From an uncultured Eubacterium sp. (lineage in GTDB: Bacteria; Bacillota; Clostridia; Oscillospirales; Acutalibacteraceae), in assembly GCA_934561395.1 (NCBI GenBank), contig CAKTGF010000001.1, positions 124,001-188,000 on the forward strand: a stretch of 64,000 nt of DNA. The letters are read 5' to 3'. Below the pieces are notes generated by a model that saw nothing but the letters and a program-made list of their open reading frames with translations, did not search any database and was not told the DNA's origin. Below are positions 33,906 to 42,406 of this stretch, one piece after another (within the stretch, counting starts at the first letter, position 1; every line of letters starts with the position of its first letter). The position numbers were made by a program, and so were the translations under genes.

Positions 33906-33911
33906 TCGGCT

Positions 33912-33940
33912 ATTATATTATATAAATAGGCGCTTGTCAA
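33912..33940 (-). promoter_or_regulatory. Promoter of the S10-spc-alpha superoperon
   Basis: Minus strand TTGACA (33935-33940) and TATAAT (33912-33917) with a 17-bp AT-rich spacer: a full consensus promoter, as expected for ribosomal protein genes. Confidence 0.9.
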
Positions 33941-34120
33941 GCGTTTTCAGGCAAAAAAATAAAAAAATTATTAAATTTTTGAATTTTTAAAAATTCGTAC
34001 AAAATTACAAAATTGCTTTTTAAATTTCGTTAAAAATGCACAAAGCGCAAATATTGTAAAAATAGTGGATTAAAACCGCTTGGCACACTATATATCGTTA
34101 TATAATATACGTATATATAA

Positions 34121-34148
34121 AGAAAAGACAGGCGAGCCTGTCTTTTCT
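34121..34148 (-). terminator. Terminator of spo0A
   Basis: AGAAAAGACAGGC and GCCTGTCTTTTCT form a perfect 13-bp stem with a two-base centre, 8 bp after the spo0A stop; T-rich on its 3-prime side. Confidence 0.85.
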
Positions 34149-34155
34149 CAATATT

Positions 34156-34926
34156 TTATGCCGATGTTTTCATTTGAAGCTTAAGCTTATCTGCAATCAT
34201 TGCAATAAATTCGCTGTTTGTGGGCTTGCCCCTTTGTGCCTGAATTGTGTAGCCGAAATATGATGAAAGCACATCCACATCTCCCCTATCCCAGGCAACC
34301 TCGATAGCGTGGCGTATTGCACGCTCAACACGGCTGGGAGTGGTGGAATATTGCTTTGCCACCGTTGGATAAAGTATTTTGGTTACAGAGCCCAGCATTT
34401 CGTTATCATCAATACAAAGCATAATTGATGTTCTTAAATACTGATAGCCCTTTATATGGGCAGGAACGCCGATATCACGCATTATCTTTGATATTTCAAG
34501 CTCGAGGTTATCCTCGGCAAAGGGTCTGTATGAAAGCTTGGTTCTTTCTCCACGCCAATTGATAAGGCTTTCAACACGCTTGGCAAGGGCAGCCGGCTTA
34601 ATGGGCTTGATGAAATAATAATCGGCGCCTGCAGCTATCATTCTGTCCTCAAAATCCGAGGTATTTATTGCCGACATTAAGATTATTGCAGGCTTTTCGC
34701 TGAAGCTTGCGTTAATCCTTTCCATAACATCAATACCGTCAGAGGAGGACATAAACACATCCATAATTACAGCGTCGAACTTTTGAGCCTCCAAACATTC
34801 AAGCACCGTATCCCCGTTTTTATCACAAAGAACAACATCAAAGCCGAGCGCCTTAAGCTCCTGCTCGCACGCCATTCCCACACTATTACTTTTATCTGCA
34901 ACAAGTATCTTAGCCATTGTTTCCAT
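34156..34926 (-). CDS. spo0A: Sporulation master regulator Spo0A
   Basis: A 256-residue response regulator that, when phosphorylated, starts sporulation. The receiver domain has the phosphoacceptor Asp56 (AVIMDVFMSS) and the switch Lys in YYFIKPIKP. The C-terminal DNA-binding domain has HIKGYQYLRTSIMLCIDD, YSTTPSRVERAIRHAIEVAWDRGD and the recognition part RGKPTNSEFIAMIADKLKL. GGAGGT lies 6 nt before the ATG; Met4 is an alternative. spoIVB lies just upstream, as in other spore formers. Confidence 0.97.
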   Translation of the reverse strand: METMAKILVADKSNSVGMACEQELKALGFDVVLCDKNGDTVLECLEAQKFDAVIMDVFMSSSDGIDVMERINASFSEKPAIILMSAINTSDFEDRMIAAGADYYFIKPIKPAALAKRVESLINWRGERTKLSYRPFAEDNLELEISKIMRDIGVPAHIKGYQYLRTSIMLCIDDNEMLGSVTKILYPTVAKQYSTTPSRVERAIRHAIEVAWDRGDVDVLSSYFGYTIQAQRGKPTNSEFIAMIADKLKLQMKTSA

Positions 34927-34962
34927 AGCTTAACCTCCGTTTTAAAAATTTATATTACACAA

Positions 34963-34972
34963 GGTGCGCACC
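34963..34972. promoter_or_regulatory. Palindrome in the spo0A leader
   Basis: GGTGCGCACC is a perfect 10-bp palindrome, extended by partial CACAA/TTTGTTG flanks, between the spo0A promoter and gene. It could be an operator or a short RNA hairpin. Confidence 0.35.
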
Positions 34973-34987
34973 CTTTGTTGCTTCCAC

Positions 34988-35016
34988 ATATTACCATATA
35001 AATTCTTAAAATGCAA
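34988..35016 (-). promoter_or_regulatory. Candidate promoter of spo0A
   Basis: Minus strand TTGCAT (35011-35016) and TAATAT (34988-34993), 17-bp spacer, about 60 bp before the ATG. No Spo0A box was recognised. Confidence 0.6.
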
Positions 35017-35068
35017 TACTTTTGCACATTTTTTTGTGTACTTTTTTCACTTTTTTATTTTTTAGACA

Positions 35069-36262
35069 TTATTTTTCAGCATTCGACTCCTCTAACATGG
35101 TTTCCGCAAAGATAGCGTAGCCCTTTTCCGGGTTGTTAACAATAACATGGGTAACAGCGCCCACAAGCATATTATTTTGAATAATCGGGCTGCCGCTCAT
35201 GCCCTGAACAATGCCCCCTGTTTTGCTTATCAGCTCATCATCCGTAACCTTAAACACAATATCCTTTTCTCCGTTGGATGAATAATTGATTTTTGTGATT
35301 TTAACATCATATTCCTTAATTTCATTACCCGACAGTGTGCAAAGTATTTTAGCGTCACCCCTTTTAACCTCCTGCTTTGAGGCAACGGTATAAGCCTTGC
35401 ACTTTTCGGGAACAGCCGTATATGAGCCGTAAATGCCGCAATAGGAGTTTTCTATAAGCCTGCCAATGGTGTAATCCTGAAACTCACAGCAAAGTGAGCC
35501 TGTGCTGCCTGTTGAGCCCTTTTGAACATCCGTAACCTCGGCGCCCACGGCCTCGCCCTCCAGCAAGGGCATAATTTCATTGGTGTCAACATCGTTAACC
35601 TGATGTCCCAGAGCCGCAAAGGTGCCTGATTCCTTGTTATAAAATGTAATAGTGCCTATTCCCGCCGTTGAATCACGCACCCACATACCTGCCTTGTAAA
35701 GCCCCTCACGCTTGGAATAAGCAGGGCTTAAAACAAAGGTTCTGTATCTGTCGTCCCTTTTGATTTTAAGGGTATAAGGCTCGCCGTTATTATCGTTCAG
35801 TATTTCTGTTACATCCGAGGAGGTATAAACATTCACGTTGTTTATTGCAACAATAACATCCCCCACCCTTATGCCTGCATCCTTTGCAGGGTTAACCTGC
35901 TTTCCGTCAACATCCACATTTTGTGTGCCCACAACGATTACGCCGTCGGTATAAAGCTTAATTCCGAACGCCTCGCCGCTGACATATACCTGCGGCAGGG
36001 GCTTATTTGCTACGGTAACATTTTTAACGGGAATAACACCCAGCAAATTAAGTGTTTGCCGACTTGGGGTTGAATTTTGATAATCAACGGACTGTGCCTG
36101 GGATGATTGGCTGTAGGAATACACCTTTGACGGCTGATTGTAATTGCCGCCGTAAACAATATAATTGTCAGGCATTAAATAATTGCCCAAGGCAACCATA
36201 ATTAACACAACGGCACACACAACAGCAAGGAATGCATCAAAAATTTTAATAGCTTTTCTCAT
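35069..36262 (-). CDS. spoIVB: SpoIVB peptidase
   Basis: Serine peptidase made in the forespore that signals to SpoIVFA and so triggers pro-sigma-K processing. Of 397 residues, an N-terminal membrane anchor (about 8-30) is followed by a PDZ domain (about 95-180) and the S55 peptidase domain. His220 in LGHQVND and Ser358 in QGMSGSP are the probable catalytic residues. Located directly upstream of spo0A on the same strand with its own gap of about 140 bp, the order known from Bacillus. Confidence 0.95.
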   Translation of the reverse strand: MRKAIKIFDAFLAVVCAVVLIMVALGNYLMPDNYIVYGGNYNQPSKVYSYSQSSQAQSVDYQNSTPSRQTLNLLGVIPVKNVTVANKPLPQVYVSGEAFGIKLYTDGVIVVGTQNVDVDGKQVNPAKDAGIRVGDVIVAINNVNVYTSSDVTEILNDNNGEPYTLKIKRDDRYRTFVLSPAYSKREGLYKAGMWVRDSTAGIGTITFYNKESGTFAALGHQVNDVDTNEIMPLLEGEAVGAEVTDVQKGSTGSTGSLCCEFQDYTIGRLIENSYCGIYGSYTAVPEKCKAYTVASKQEVKRGDAKILCTLSGNEIKEYDVKITKINYSSNGEKDIVFKVTDDELISKTGGIVQGMSGSPIIQNNMLVGAVTHVIVNNPEKGYAIFAETMLEESNAEK

Positions 36263-36272
36263 AAAAAATAAA

Positions 36273-36293
36273 CACCCATATTTATTATGGGTG
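36273..36293 (-). terminator. Terminator of the transketolase-aminotransferase operon
   Basis: CACCCATA (36273-36280) and TATGGGTG (36286-36293) form an 8-bp stem; on the minus strand TTTATTTTTTAT follows. It lies between the last SCP2-like gene and spoIVB. Confidence 0.8.
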
Positions 36294-36322
36294 CTTATCT
36301 CACATTTTATTAATTTTTTTGA

Positions 36323-37120
36323 TTATGAAGCAAGGTCGCCTACAATCATCATATAATCGCCGATTTGAACACCAAATTCGGGGCCGCCCTCCATCATAAG
36401 GTTTTGGTTAGCTGTCATTTGGAACATATCGCCTGTGCCCAAAAGGATTTTTAATGCTGATGTAGGAGAGTCAAATTTCATATTAAAGAACGGCTTTGCT
36501 CTTTTATATGCTCCCCTGCCTGCTCTTGATTTGCCTGCTTTAATACGAATGTAGGCTGTGCACTCGGGATGACCCACAACCTCCCACTGATAGCAGCGGT
36601 CGGGGGATTTTAAAGCCCATTCGTGAATTTGGGGATGCCCCAACTTGTTAAGCTGTGAAATACCCGATGAAAGCAGGTAGAAATAAAGCTTGCACAGAAG
36701 AATTGATGTAGCCTCATCATTCTCCGGCGGCTCTTTAATACCCAAAAGGGCAGACATTTTAAGAAGAACCTGCATAAACTTTAAGAACTTGGGAAGTGAC
36801 TTAATCTTCATTTTGGGAAGCTTGGTCATATCCCCTTTCATAAACGCATTCATCTTTTCCATTGATGAAAATGCAAGCTCTCCGTCGATTTTATCCTGAC
36901 CCAGGTATTCGCCCAGTTTAACGGTCCACTCTCCGTTTTCAACGATAAAGTGAACAGCCTCTTTATCCTCAGCGTTTACCTTGGCAGATACCTGATATAT
37001 TGCGTTAACGCCCTCAAACTTCTTTTTAAGCTCGGGAACATCGGTAGCAATGGTTTTCATAAGCGGCAGTGCTCCTGCCATAAAAACCTTGTTGGTATAA
37101 CGTACCTCATCGCTTGACAT
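36323..37120 (-). CDS. SCP2-like (sterol carrier protein 2 fold) protein B
   Basis: A 265-residue soluble protein. Residues about 45-135 show the SCP2-type pattern of a beta sheet with a hydrophobic cavity: a strand ending AVHFIVENGEWTVKLGEY, then KIDGELAFSSMEKMNAFMKGD. SCP2 domains bind lipids or other hydrophobic ligands. It is the last gene of a five-gene minus-strand operon and is paired with a related protein at the operon start (40403-41167). A Lys/Arg-rich segment (KAGKSRAGRGAYKRAK) lies near residue 200. Function unknown; the SCP2 assignment is by pattern. Confidence 0.6.
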   Translation of the reverse strand: MSSDEVRYTNKVFMAGALPLMKTIATDVPELKKKFEGVNAIYQVSAKVNAEDKEAVHFIVENGEWTVKLGEYLGQDKIDGELAFSSMEKMNAFMKGDMTKLPKMKIKSLPKFLKFMQVLLKMSALLGIKEPPENDEATSILLCKLYFYLLSSGISQLNKLGHPQIHEWALKSPDRCYQWEVVGHPECTAYIRIKAGKSRAGRGAYKRAKPFFNMKFDSPTSALKILLGTGDMFQMTANQNLMMEGGPEFGVQIGDYMMIVGDLAS

Positions 37121-37154
37121 AGTAATACACTCCTTTCAATATTTGCAAATGATT

Positions 37155-38165
37155 TTAGAATTCGTCATCCCAAGCGTCATCTGCTTCAAAGTCGGCGTGC
37201 ATTATCTCCTGAATTGTTTCTGCAATACCGTTAGAGTCAATTTTAGCAAGCGCAAGAAGGTCCTCCTGCAAACCGATTGTTGAGAATGCATTTTGGTGAC
37301 CCAGCATTTTAAAGGCACAAGCCTTGCCTGACTCGGCAACAACCTCTGCTACCGCAGAGCCCAATCCGCCCATAACCTCATGGTCCTCAACCGTGATAAT
37401 ACGGCGGGTATCCATAACAGCGCTGAGAACAGCCTCTCTGTCAATAGGCTTAATTGTGTGCATATTGAGCACTCTTACCTTAATGCCTGCATCGGCCTCA
37501 ACCATGCGGGCAGCCTGCATAGCCTCAAACACACATGAGCCGCAGGCAATAACGGTAATATCGGTGCCCTCGTTCATAACCGAGGCCTTATCCCACTCAA
37601 ACTTGCAATCGTCAACATTTTTATAAATAACCTGGTCAAAGCCACGGTTAATACGAATATAAACAGGGCCGTCAATATCATAAGCTGCCTTAACCGCATG
37701 ATATGTTTCGGAGCCGTCACAAGGGCAAATAACGGTCATATTAGGCAAGGTTCTCATGCAAGCCATATCAATAAGCGAATGGTGTGTTGAGCCTGCCTGG
37801 CCGAAGGAGGTGCCTGCGTGGGTTGCAATAATTTTTACAGGAACATTTTGATAGCAAATATCAGTGTGAACCTGGTCAAGTGAACGGGCAGATGCAAAAA
37901 TGGCAAAGGTTGACGCAAAAGGAATTAAGCCGTTTTTAGCCATACCTGCGGCAACACCGAAAAGGTTTTGCTCTGCAATGCCCACATTGAAAAATCTTTC
38001 AGGGAAATGCTCGCCGAACATACCGATTTTTGTTGATTTTGCAAGGTCTGCGGTAAGAGCCACAACATCCTTGTGTTCCTCGCCAAGCTCACAAAGGGCA
38101 ATACCATAGCATTCAGCAGTAGAAAGCTTGGTAGTATCTGTCATAGTATAATTCATTCCACCCAT
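37155..38165 (-). CDS. Transketolase C-terminal subunit
   Basis: The 336-residue C-terminal half of a split, thiamine diphosphate-dependent transketolase. It has the pyrimidine-binding domain with the activating Glu65 in VGIAEQNLFG, FASTFAIFASARSLDQV, and the AGTSFGQAGSTHHSLID loop, and a C-terminal regulatory-like domain. It starts 2 nt after the stop of the N-terminal subunit with its own GGAGG site, so this is a genuine two-subunit enzyme and not a frameshift. The acceptor is unknown; the operon context (aminotransferase, SCP2-like proteins) argues it may not serve only the pentose phosphate pathway. Confidence 0.88.
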   Translation of the reverse strand: MGGMNYTMTDTTKLSTAECYGIALCELGEEHKDVVALTADLAKSTKIGMFGEHFPERFFNVGIAEQNLFGVAAGMAKNGLIPFASTFAIFASARSLDQVHTDICYQNVPVKIIATHAGTSFGQAGSTHHSLIDMACMRTLPNMTVICPCDGSETYHAVKAAYDIDGPVYIRINRGFDQVIYKNVDDCKFEWDKASVMNEGTDITVIACGSCVFEAMQAARMVEADAGIKVRVLNMHTIKPIDREAVLSAVMDTRRIITVEDHEVMGGLGSAVAEVVAESGKACAFKMLGHQNAFSTIGLQEDLLALAKIDSNGIAETIQEIMHADFEADDAWDDEF

Positions 38166-38167
38166 AA

Positions 38168-39061
38168 TTATGCCTCCTTTTCTGCACGCTCAAGTCGCTG
38201 TGCCAAATACTTGTCAAGTGAAGCAAAGGCTTGCTCCCTATGCTCGTCATCAAGTGAACCGTAGTGCCACAAATAATTATCCTGCATAAAGTCAACGCCT
38301 GCGCCCTTAAAGGTATCCATAATAATGGCGGTTGGCTTGTCGCCGCCCTCCTGATGGTTTTTAATAGCTGCCTCGATAGCGTCGTTAAGCTCCTTTATAT
38401 TCTGACCGTCAACACGGGTTACATTAAAGCCAAAGGCGTCAAACTTTTTGTCAAGAGGCTCAACCTTCATTTCATCGTCAACCCTGCCGTCAATCATGCA
38501 CTTGTTGTTATCAACAAGCACAACTACATTTGAAAGCTTAAATTGAGCGGCGCTCATTGCAGCCTCCCAGTTTGAGCCCTCGTTAAGCTCGCCGTCACCG
38601 GTAAGAACATAGTTCATATAGTCAATGCCCTTAACTCTGCCTGCAAGGGCAAAGCCCACAGCAAGGGAAAGGCCGTGACCCAGTGAACCTGTTGAACAGT
38701 CAACACCCTTAACCTTGTTGCAGTCAAGGTGCATACCGATTTTTGCGCCTGTAAGGTTAAAGATTTTAAGCTCCTCCTCAGGCATAAATCCCAAATCAAC
38801 AAGAATAGGTGCGTAGCCTACCGCACAGTGTCCCTTTGAAAGAACAAATCTGTCCCTATCCTCCATTTTAGGATTGCTTACATCAAATTTTAAAAAACGA
38901 TGATAAAGAATTGTCATAGCGTCCATTGCGGATAGCGAACCGCCAACGTGACCCGAGCCGCCCCAAATAGCTGTTTGAAGGCAATATCTTCTTAACTGAT
39001 CTGCTTTCTTTTCAAGGCGTACCCATTCGTCTTTATCAAATGGCTTGAAATCTGCTGGCAT
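38168..39061 (-). CDS. Transketolase N-terminal subunit
   Basis: The 297-residue N-terminal half of the split transketolase. The thiamine diphosphate motif is complete: GDGE at 155-158 with NN at 185-186. Conserved His residues are at 38 (GHVGG), 78 (SKGH) and 129 (GSLGHG). AAAGGGG precedes the ATG. Its length fits small split transketolases of Clostridia. Two-carbon (glycolaldehyde) transfer is the family reaction. Confidence 0.9.
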   Translation of the reverse strand: MPADFKPFDKDEWVRLEKKADQLRRYCLQTAIWGGSGHVGGSLSAMDAMTILYHRFLKFDVSNPKMEDRDRFVLSKGHCAVGYAPILVDLGFMPEEELKIFNLTGAKIGMHLDCNKVKGVDCSTGSLGHGLSLAVGFALAGRVKGIDYMNYVLTGDGELNEGSNWEAAMSAAQFKLSNVVVLVDNNKCMIDGRVDDEMKVEPLDKKFDAFGFNVTRVDGQNIKELNDAIEAAIKNHQEGGDKPTAIIMDTFKGAGVDFMQDNYLWHYGSLDDEHREQAFASLDKYLAQRLERAEKEA

Positions 39062-39116
39062 ATAAATACCCCTTTCATATATGCTTTATTTACTACGGAA
39101 AATCCGTTTTAGCCGA

Positions 39117-40388
39117 TTATTTTAATCCCAATTCAGGGTGGTTAGCCGCAACAACACCGAATGCATCCTCTGCAATGTCAATTGCAAGCTTAATATCATC
39201 ATCAGACAATGCCGCATTGATAAAGTGGTTGTGGTGCGATGCAAGGAATAAGCCCCTGCTTACACATTCTGCAATCCACTCCTGATGAAGCATTAATGTG
39301 TCGTCATTAGCGATTCTTAGATAGAAAAGTGCAGGCTCGCCCGATACAACAAGGTTAAAGCCATGTTCCTTACCTGCTGCCTTAAAGCCGTCTGTAAGCT
39401 TAATTCCCTTTTCTCTGAACATTGTGGGAACATCAAGGCGCTTCATTTTCGGAATACAAGCAAGGCAGGCAGCGAACGGCTCTGCGCTCATCCAATAAGA
39501 GCCTGTATAGACAACGGATGATGCGGTATTCTTCATGTGCTCCTGACCGCAAACAGCAGACATATTGTAGCCGTTTGCAAGCGCTTTACAAAAGCAGATA
39601 AGGTCTGCCTTAAAGCCGTAGTAGTGGTCTGAGCCCTGAATATCCAGACGGAAACCTGTTCTTACATCATCAATAATAAGAATCATACCGTGGTCGTCGC
39701 AGAACTTTCTTACCTTTGCCCATTCTTCCTTTGTTGCGGTTTTGTTATCAAAGAAATTGCCGTGGTCGTAGGGCTGTGCAATAAGGCCTGCAACATCGCC
39801 GCCGCAAGCGTCATAAGCCTGCTGCATAGCGTCAATATCAAACCAAGGCACAACAATGTTGTTTTCAACCTCCTCAGGCAAAATGCCAGGGTAGTCTGCC
39901 TTTTGCGCCCACTGGAAATCGCCGTGGTAGTAGCCTTTAAAGAACATCATTTTCTTTTTGCCTGTATGTGCTCTTGCACACATTACAGAAAATGTGGTAG
40001 CGTCTGAGCCGTTTTTCATAAAGAAAGCCCAGTCAGCCATGGCTACGGTGTCCTTAAGCAGTTCTGCACACTCAACCATTTTGTATGAAGGCGAGGTTGT
40101 GCAGTTACCTGTTTTAAGCTGTGCCATTGCGGCTGCGTCAACATCATCGTCGCAGTAGCCAAGCACATTAGGGCCGTAGGCGCACATCATATCAAGATAT
40201 TTGTTACCGTCAACATCCCAAAAATATGTACCCTTTGCGTGGTCAGACATTAACGGCCATTTTGTAATTGGTAAAAACAAGCCCTCAGACGGTCCCAAGT
40301 GGCCGTAAACACCTGATGGGATTGCATTAAGTGCACGGTTGAACCATTCCTGTGACTTTTCGTGTGTATATTCCGGATATTTGCTCAT
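39117..40388 (-). CDS. Class III aminotransferase, glutamate-1-semialdehyde aminomutase-like
   Basis: A 423-residue PLP enzyme of fold type I. Features: FWDVDGNKYLDMMCAYGPNVLGY near 55, the MKNGSDATTFSVMCARAHTGK phosphate region near 125, DDVRTGFR with Asp240 for the PLP ring nitrogen (the usual motif is DEV), and the Schiff-base Lys268 in CFCKALANGY. It is close to the GSA-aminomutase type, but no other heme genes are near and it sits with a split transketolase and two SCP2-like proteins. It may aminate a ketone made by that transketolase (inference). Confidence 0.85.
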   Translation of the reverse strand: MSKYPEYTHEKSQEWFNRALNAIPSGVYGHLGPSEGLFLPITKWPLMSDHAKGTYFWDVDGNKYLDMMCAYGPNVLGYCDDDVDAAAMAQLKTGNCTTSPSYKMVECAELLKDTVAMADWAFFMKNGSDATTFSVMCARAHTGKKKMMFFKGYYHGDFQWAQKADYPGILPEEVENNIVVPWFDIDAMQQAYDACGGDVAGLIAQPYDHGNFFDNKTATKEEWAKVRKFCDDHGMILIIDDVRTGFRLDIQGSDHYYGFKADLICFCKALANGYNMSAVCGQEHMKNTASSVVYTGSYWMSAEPFAACLACIPKMKRLDVPTMFREKGIKLTDGFKAAGKEHGFNLVVSGEPALFYLRIANDDTLMLHQEWIAECVSRGLFLASHHNHFINAALSDDDIKLAIDIAEDAFGVVAANHPELGLK

Positions 40389-40402
40389 TATGCTATTCCC
40401 CC

Positions 40403-41167
40403 TTAACCAAGATATACGGCAACTCTGTCGAGTATTCTGTTAATATTGTCAATCATATTAATCATACCGCTCATATAAATATTGCCTGCACAAAGCTCTG
40501 CCATTGTGGAAGCAGTACCGTTAAAGAGTCCGTTAGCAAGATCAATAGTTTTAAATTCCATAATTGCTCTGGGAGTATCGGGCTTTTCCTTGATAAGTTC
40601 CAGCTTATGGTCACGGCATCTTATTGTTACATAGCAGGCGTCTGTAATGCCCATTTGAATATCGCCGTCAACAATGTATGATGCGGAAAGCTTGCTGATA
40701 CCGTCGGTATTGCCCAAAGCGCAAATTGCACCGCCGATGGTGTACATTGTTAAAATTGTGGATTTTTCAAAAAATGCTCTGTTCTTTAAGTCCTCTTCAC
40801 TTGGCATAAGATATTTTGTTAAAATATTTGTAAGCGTTGTGAATGGGCCGAGCAGGAACGAAAGCACCTGTGCAACGCCCTTTACGGGAATGCCCGGCTT
40901 GCTGTCGTCAATAAGCGCATTAAACTTTTCAGGCGACGCAAATTTCATTTTACATGTGCAGCCGTAGTCGCCCTCGGTCATTTTGCAGCCGTCTGCAGTG
41001 AAATGGTAAGTTACACACGGGCCGTCTGTAACCTCAAAGCAAAGTGAAACAGGCTTTTTAAGGCCTTGGCAAACTGCTTTTGCCTCATCGTCCATTTGGC
41101 ATAAATTCTCAAGAGTTGCGAGAACACCGTAGGCGTTAACAAAGGCTAATGCTTTTGCTTCTTTCAA
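40403..41167 (-). CDS. SCP2-like (sterol carrier protein 2 fold) protein A
   Basis: A 254-residue soluble protein and the first gene of the five-gene operon. It shares with the 36323-37120 product a layout of ligand-cavity strand (CVTYHFTADGCKMTEGDY), then a segment with FASPEKFNALIDD, and a helical region leading to a later beta-rich part. It probably starts at TTG 41167, with GGAGG 7 nt upstream. Several Cys are present (CGCTCKMKF region). The assignment is by pattern and function is unknown. Confidence 0.55.
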   Translation of the reverse strand: MKEAKALAFVNAYGVLATLENLCQMDDEAKAVCQGLKKPVSLCFEVTDGPCVTYHFTADGCKMTEGDYGCTCKMKFASPEKFNALIDDSKPGIPVKGVAQVLSFLLGPFTTLTNILTKYLMPSEEDLKNRAFFEKSTILTMYTIGGAICALGNTDGISKLSASYIVDGDIQMGITDACYVTIRCRDHKLELIKEKPDTPRAIMEFKTIDLANGLFNGTASTMAELCAGNIYMSGMINMIDNINRILDRVAVYLG

Positions 41168-41232
41168 AATAATTCCTCCTTAAAACGATTCTGTACAAAT
41201 TTACACAGAAAATCGTCATAGTATTCTTGATT

Positions 41233-41261
41233 ATTATATCATAATATCTAAATTATGGCAA
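41233..41261 (-). promoter_or_regulatory. Promoter of the SCP2/aminotransferase/transketolase operon
   Basis: Minus strand TTGCCA (41256-41261) and TATAAT (41233-41238), 17-bp spacer. An imperfect hairpin (ACGATT...AATCGT, about 41186-41217) lies in the leader before the TTG start. Confidence 0.8.
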
Positions 41262-41289
41262 TAACAAATCAGTTACAATAAAAATAAAA

Positions 41290-41312
41290 TTGCCGGGACT
41301 TTCATCCCGGCA
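41290..41312 (-). terminator. Terminator of pfkA
   Basis: TTGCCGGGA and TCCCGGCAA form a perfect 9-bp stem; on the minus strand a T-rich run (ATTTTATTTTTATT) follows. It separates pfkA from the SCP2 operon promoter. Confidence 0.85.
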
Positions 41313-41348
41313 ACAGTTTTGGTATTAAGTTAAGTTTTGATATTTAAG

Positions 41349-42314
41349 TTAAATTGAAACCTCGTGAGCTATATTATACATTTCCATATCAATTGTTTTG
41401 GTCATATTCAACGCCTCAAAAATGTCATAATCAACAACCTGCTCCTTTTGAGCCGCAACAACCCTGTTGCCGATGTTGTTCATTAAAAGCTTAACGGCAT
41501 AGTTGCCCATACGGGTAGCCATTACCCTGTCCTTAACGGTGGGATAACCGCCACGCTGAACATGGCCCAAGTTTGTGTAACGGGTTTCAACCCCTGTTTT
41601 GGCTTGAATATCCTTTGTAAGCTCGTTGCAGTCAATGCCGCAGCCCTCTGCAACAATGATAATGAAATGCTTTTTGTCTGTGCGCTGGGTTTTCTTCATG
41701 CGCTCGATAACATGCTTTTCAATATCAACGGGAACCTCCGGAATAAGTATTGATGTTGCGCCGCAAGCCATACCTGCATTAAGTGCAAGGTAGCCTGCAC
41801 GCCTGCCCATAACTTCAATAACCGCACAACGGTCGTGAGATTCGGAGGTATCACGAAGACGGTCAACCATTTCCATAATTGTATTAAGGCAGGTATCGTA
41901 GCCGATTGTGTAATCGCAGCAGGCAATATCGTTATCAATTGTGCCCGGGATACCAACGCAGGGAATACCCCTTTCGCTTAAATCACGAGCGCCACGGAAC
42001 GAGCCGTCGCCGCCGATAACAACAACACCCTCAATGCCATGTTCCTGACAGGTGCGGATTGCCTTTCTCATACCCTCCTCTGTTGCAAACTCAACAGAAC
42101 GGGCAGAATAAAGAATTGTTCCGCCACGGTTGATAATATCAGAAACCGAACGAAGGTCCATCTCTACAAAATCGCCGTTAATAAGTCCGTTATATCCTCG
42201 GATTACTCCGTAAACCTTAACACCATTTTCACAAGCTGTTCTTACAACCGCACGAACAGCCGCATTCATGCCCGGTGCGTCGCCGCCGCTTGTTAAAACT
42301 GCAATAGTTTTCAT
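41349..42314 (-). CDS. pfkA: ATP-dependent 6-phosphofructokinase
   Basis: Commits glycolysis by making fructose 1,6-bisphosphate. The 321-residue bacterial form has TSGGDAPGMNAAVRAVVR at the start, GGDGSFRGA (the Gly typical of ATP users rather than PPi users), and the catalytic PGTIDNDI block with DTCLNTIMEMVDRLRDTSESH. The MGRRAGYLAL effector/substrate region is present. GGAGGAA precedes the ATG. Follows dnaE, an arrangement common in Firmicutes (usually dnaE-accDA-pfkA or dnaE-pfkA). Confidence 0.97.
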   Translation of the reverse strand: MKTIAVLTSGGDAPGMNAAVRAVVRTACENGVKVYGVIRGYNGLINGDFVEMDLRSVSDIINRGGTILYSARSVEFATEEGMRKAIRTCQEHGIEGVVVIGGDGSFRGARDLSERGIPCVGIPGTIDNDIACCDYTIGYDTCLNTIMEMVDRLRDTSESHDRCAVIEVMGRRAGYLALNAGMACGATSILIPEVPVDIEKHVIERMKKTQRTDKKHFIIIVAEGCGIDCNELTKDIQAKTGVETRYTNLGHVQRGGYPTVKDRVMATRMGNYAVKLLMNNIGNRVVAAQKEQVVDYDIFEALNMTKTIDMEMYNIAHEVSI

Positions 42315-42406
42315 AATTATTCCTCCAAAATTCTTGGTTATAACTTAAACGTTGCAAAATGCATAGATTATATTTTACTTAATTGCCGACAAATTGTCAA
42401 GTATTG

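Noticed and set aside
37155..39061. Frameshifted or broken transketolase gene
   Set aside because: The two halves are in-frame ORFs with their own ribosome sites, complete ThDP motifs and the natural domain break, so this is a split two-subunit enzyme.
39117..40388. Heme-pathway glutamate-1-semialdehyde aminomutase
   Set aside because: No hem gene is adjacent and the context is transketolase and SCP2-like; the similarity is to the wider class III family.
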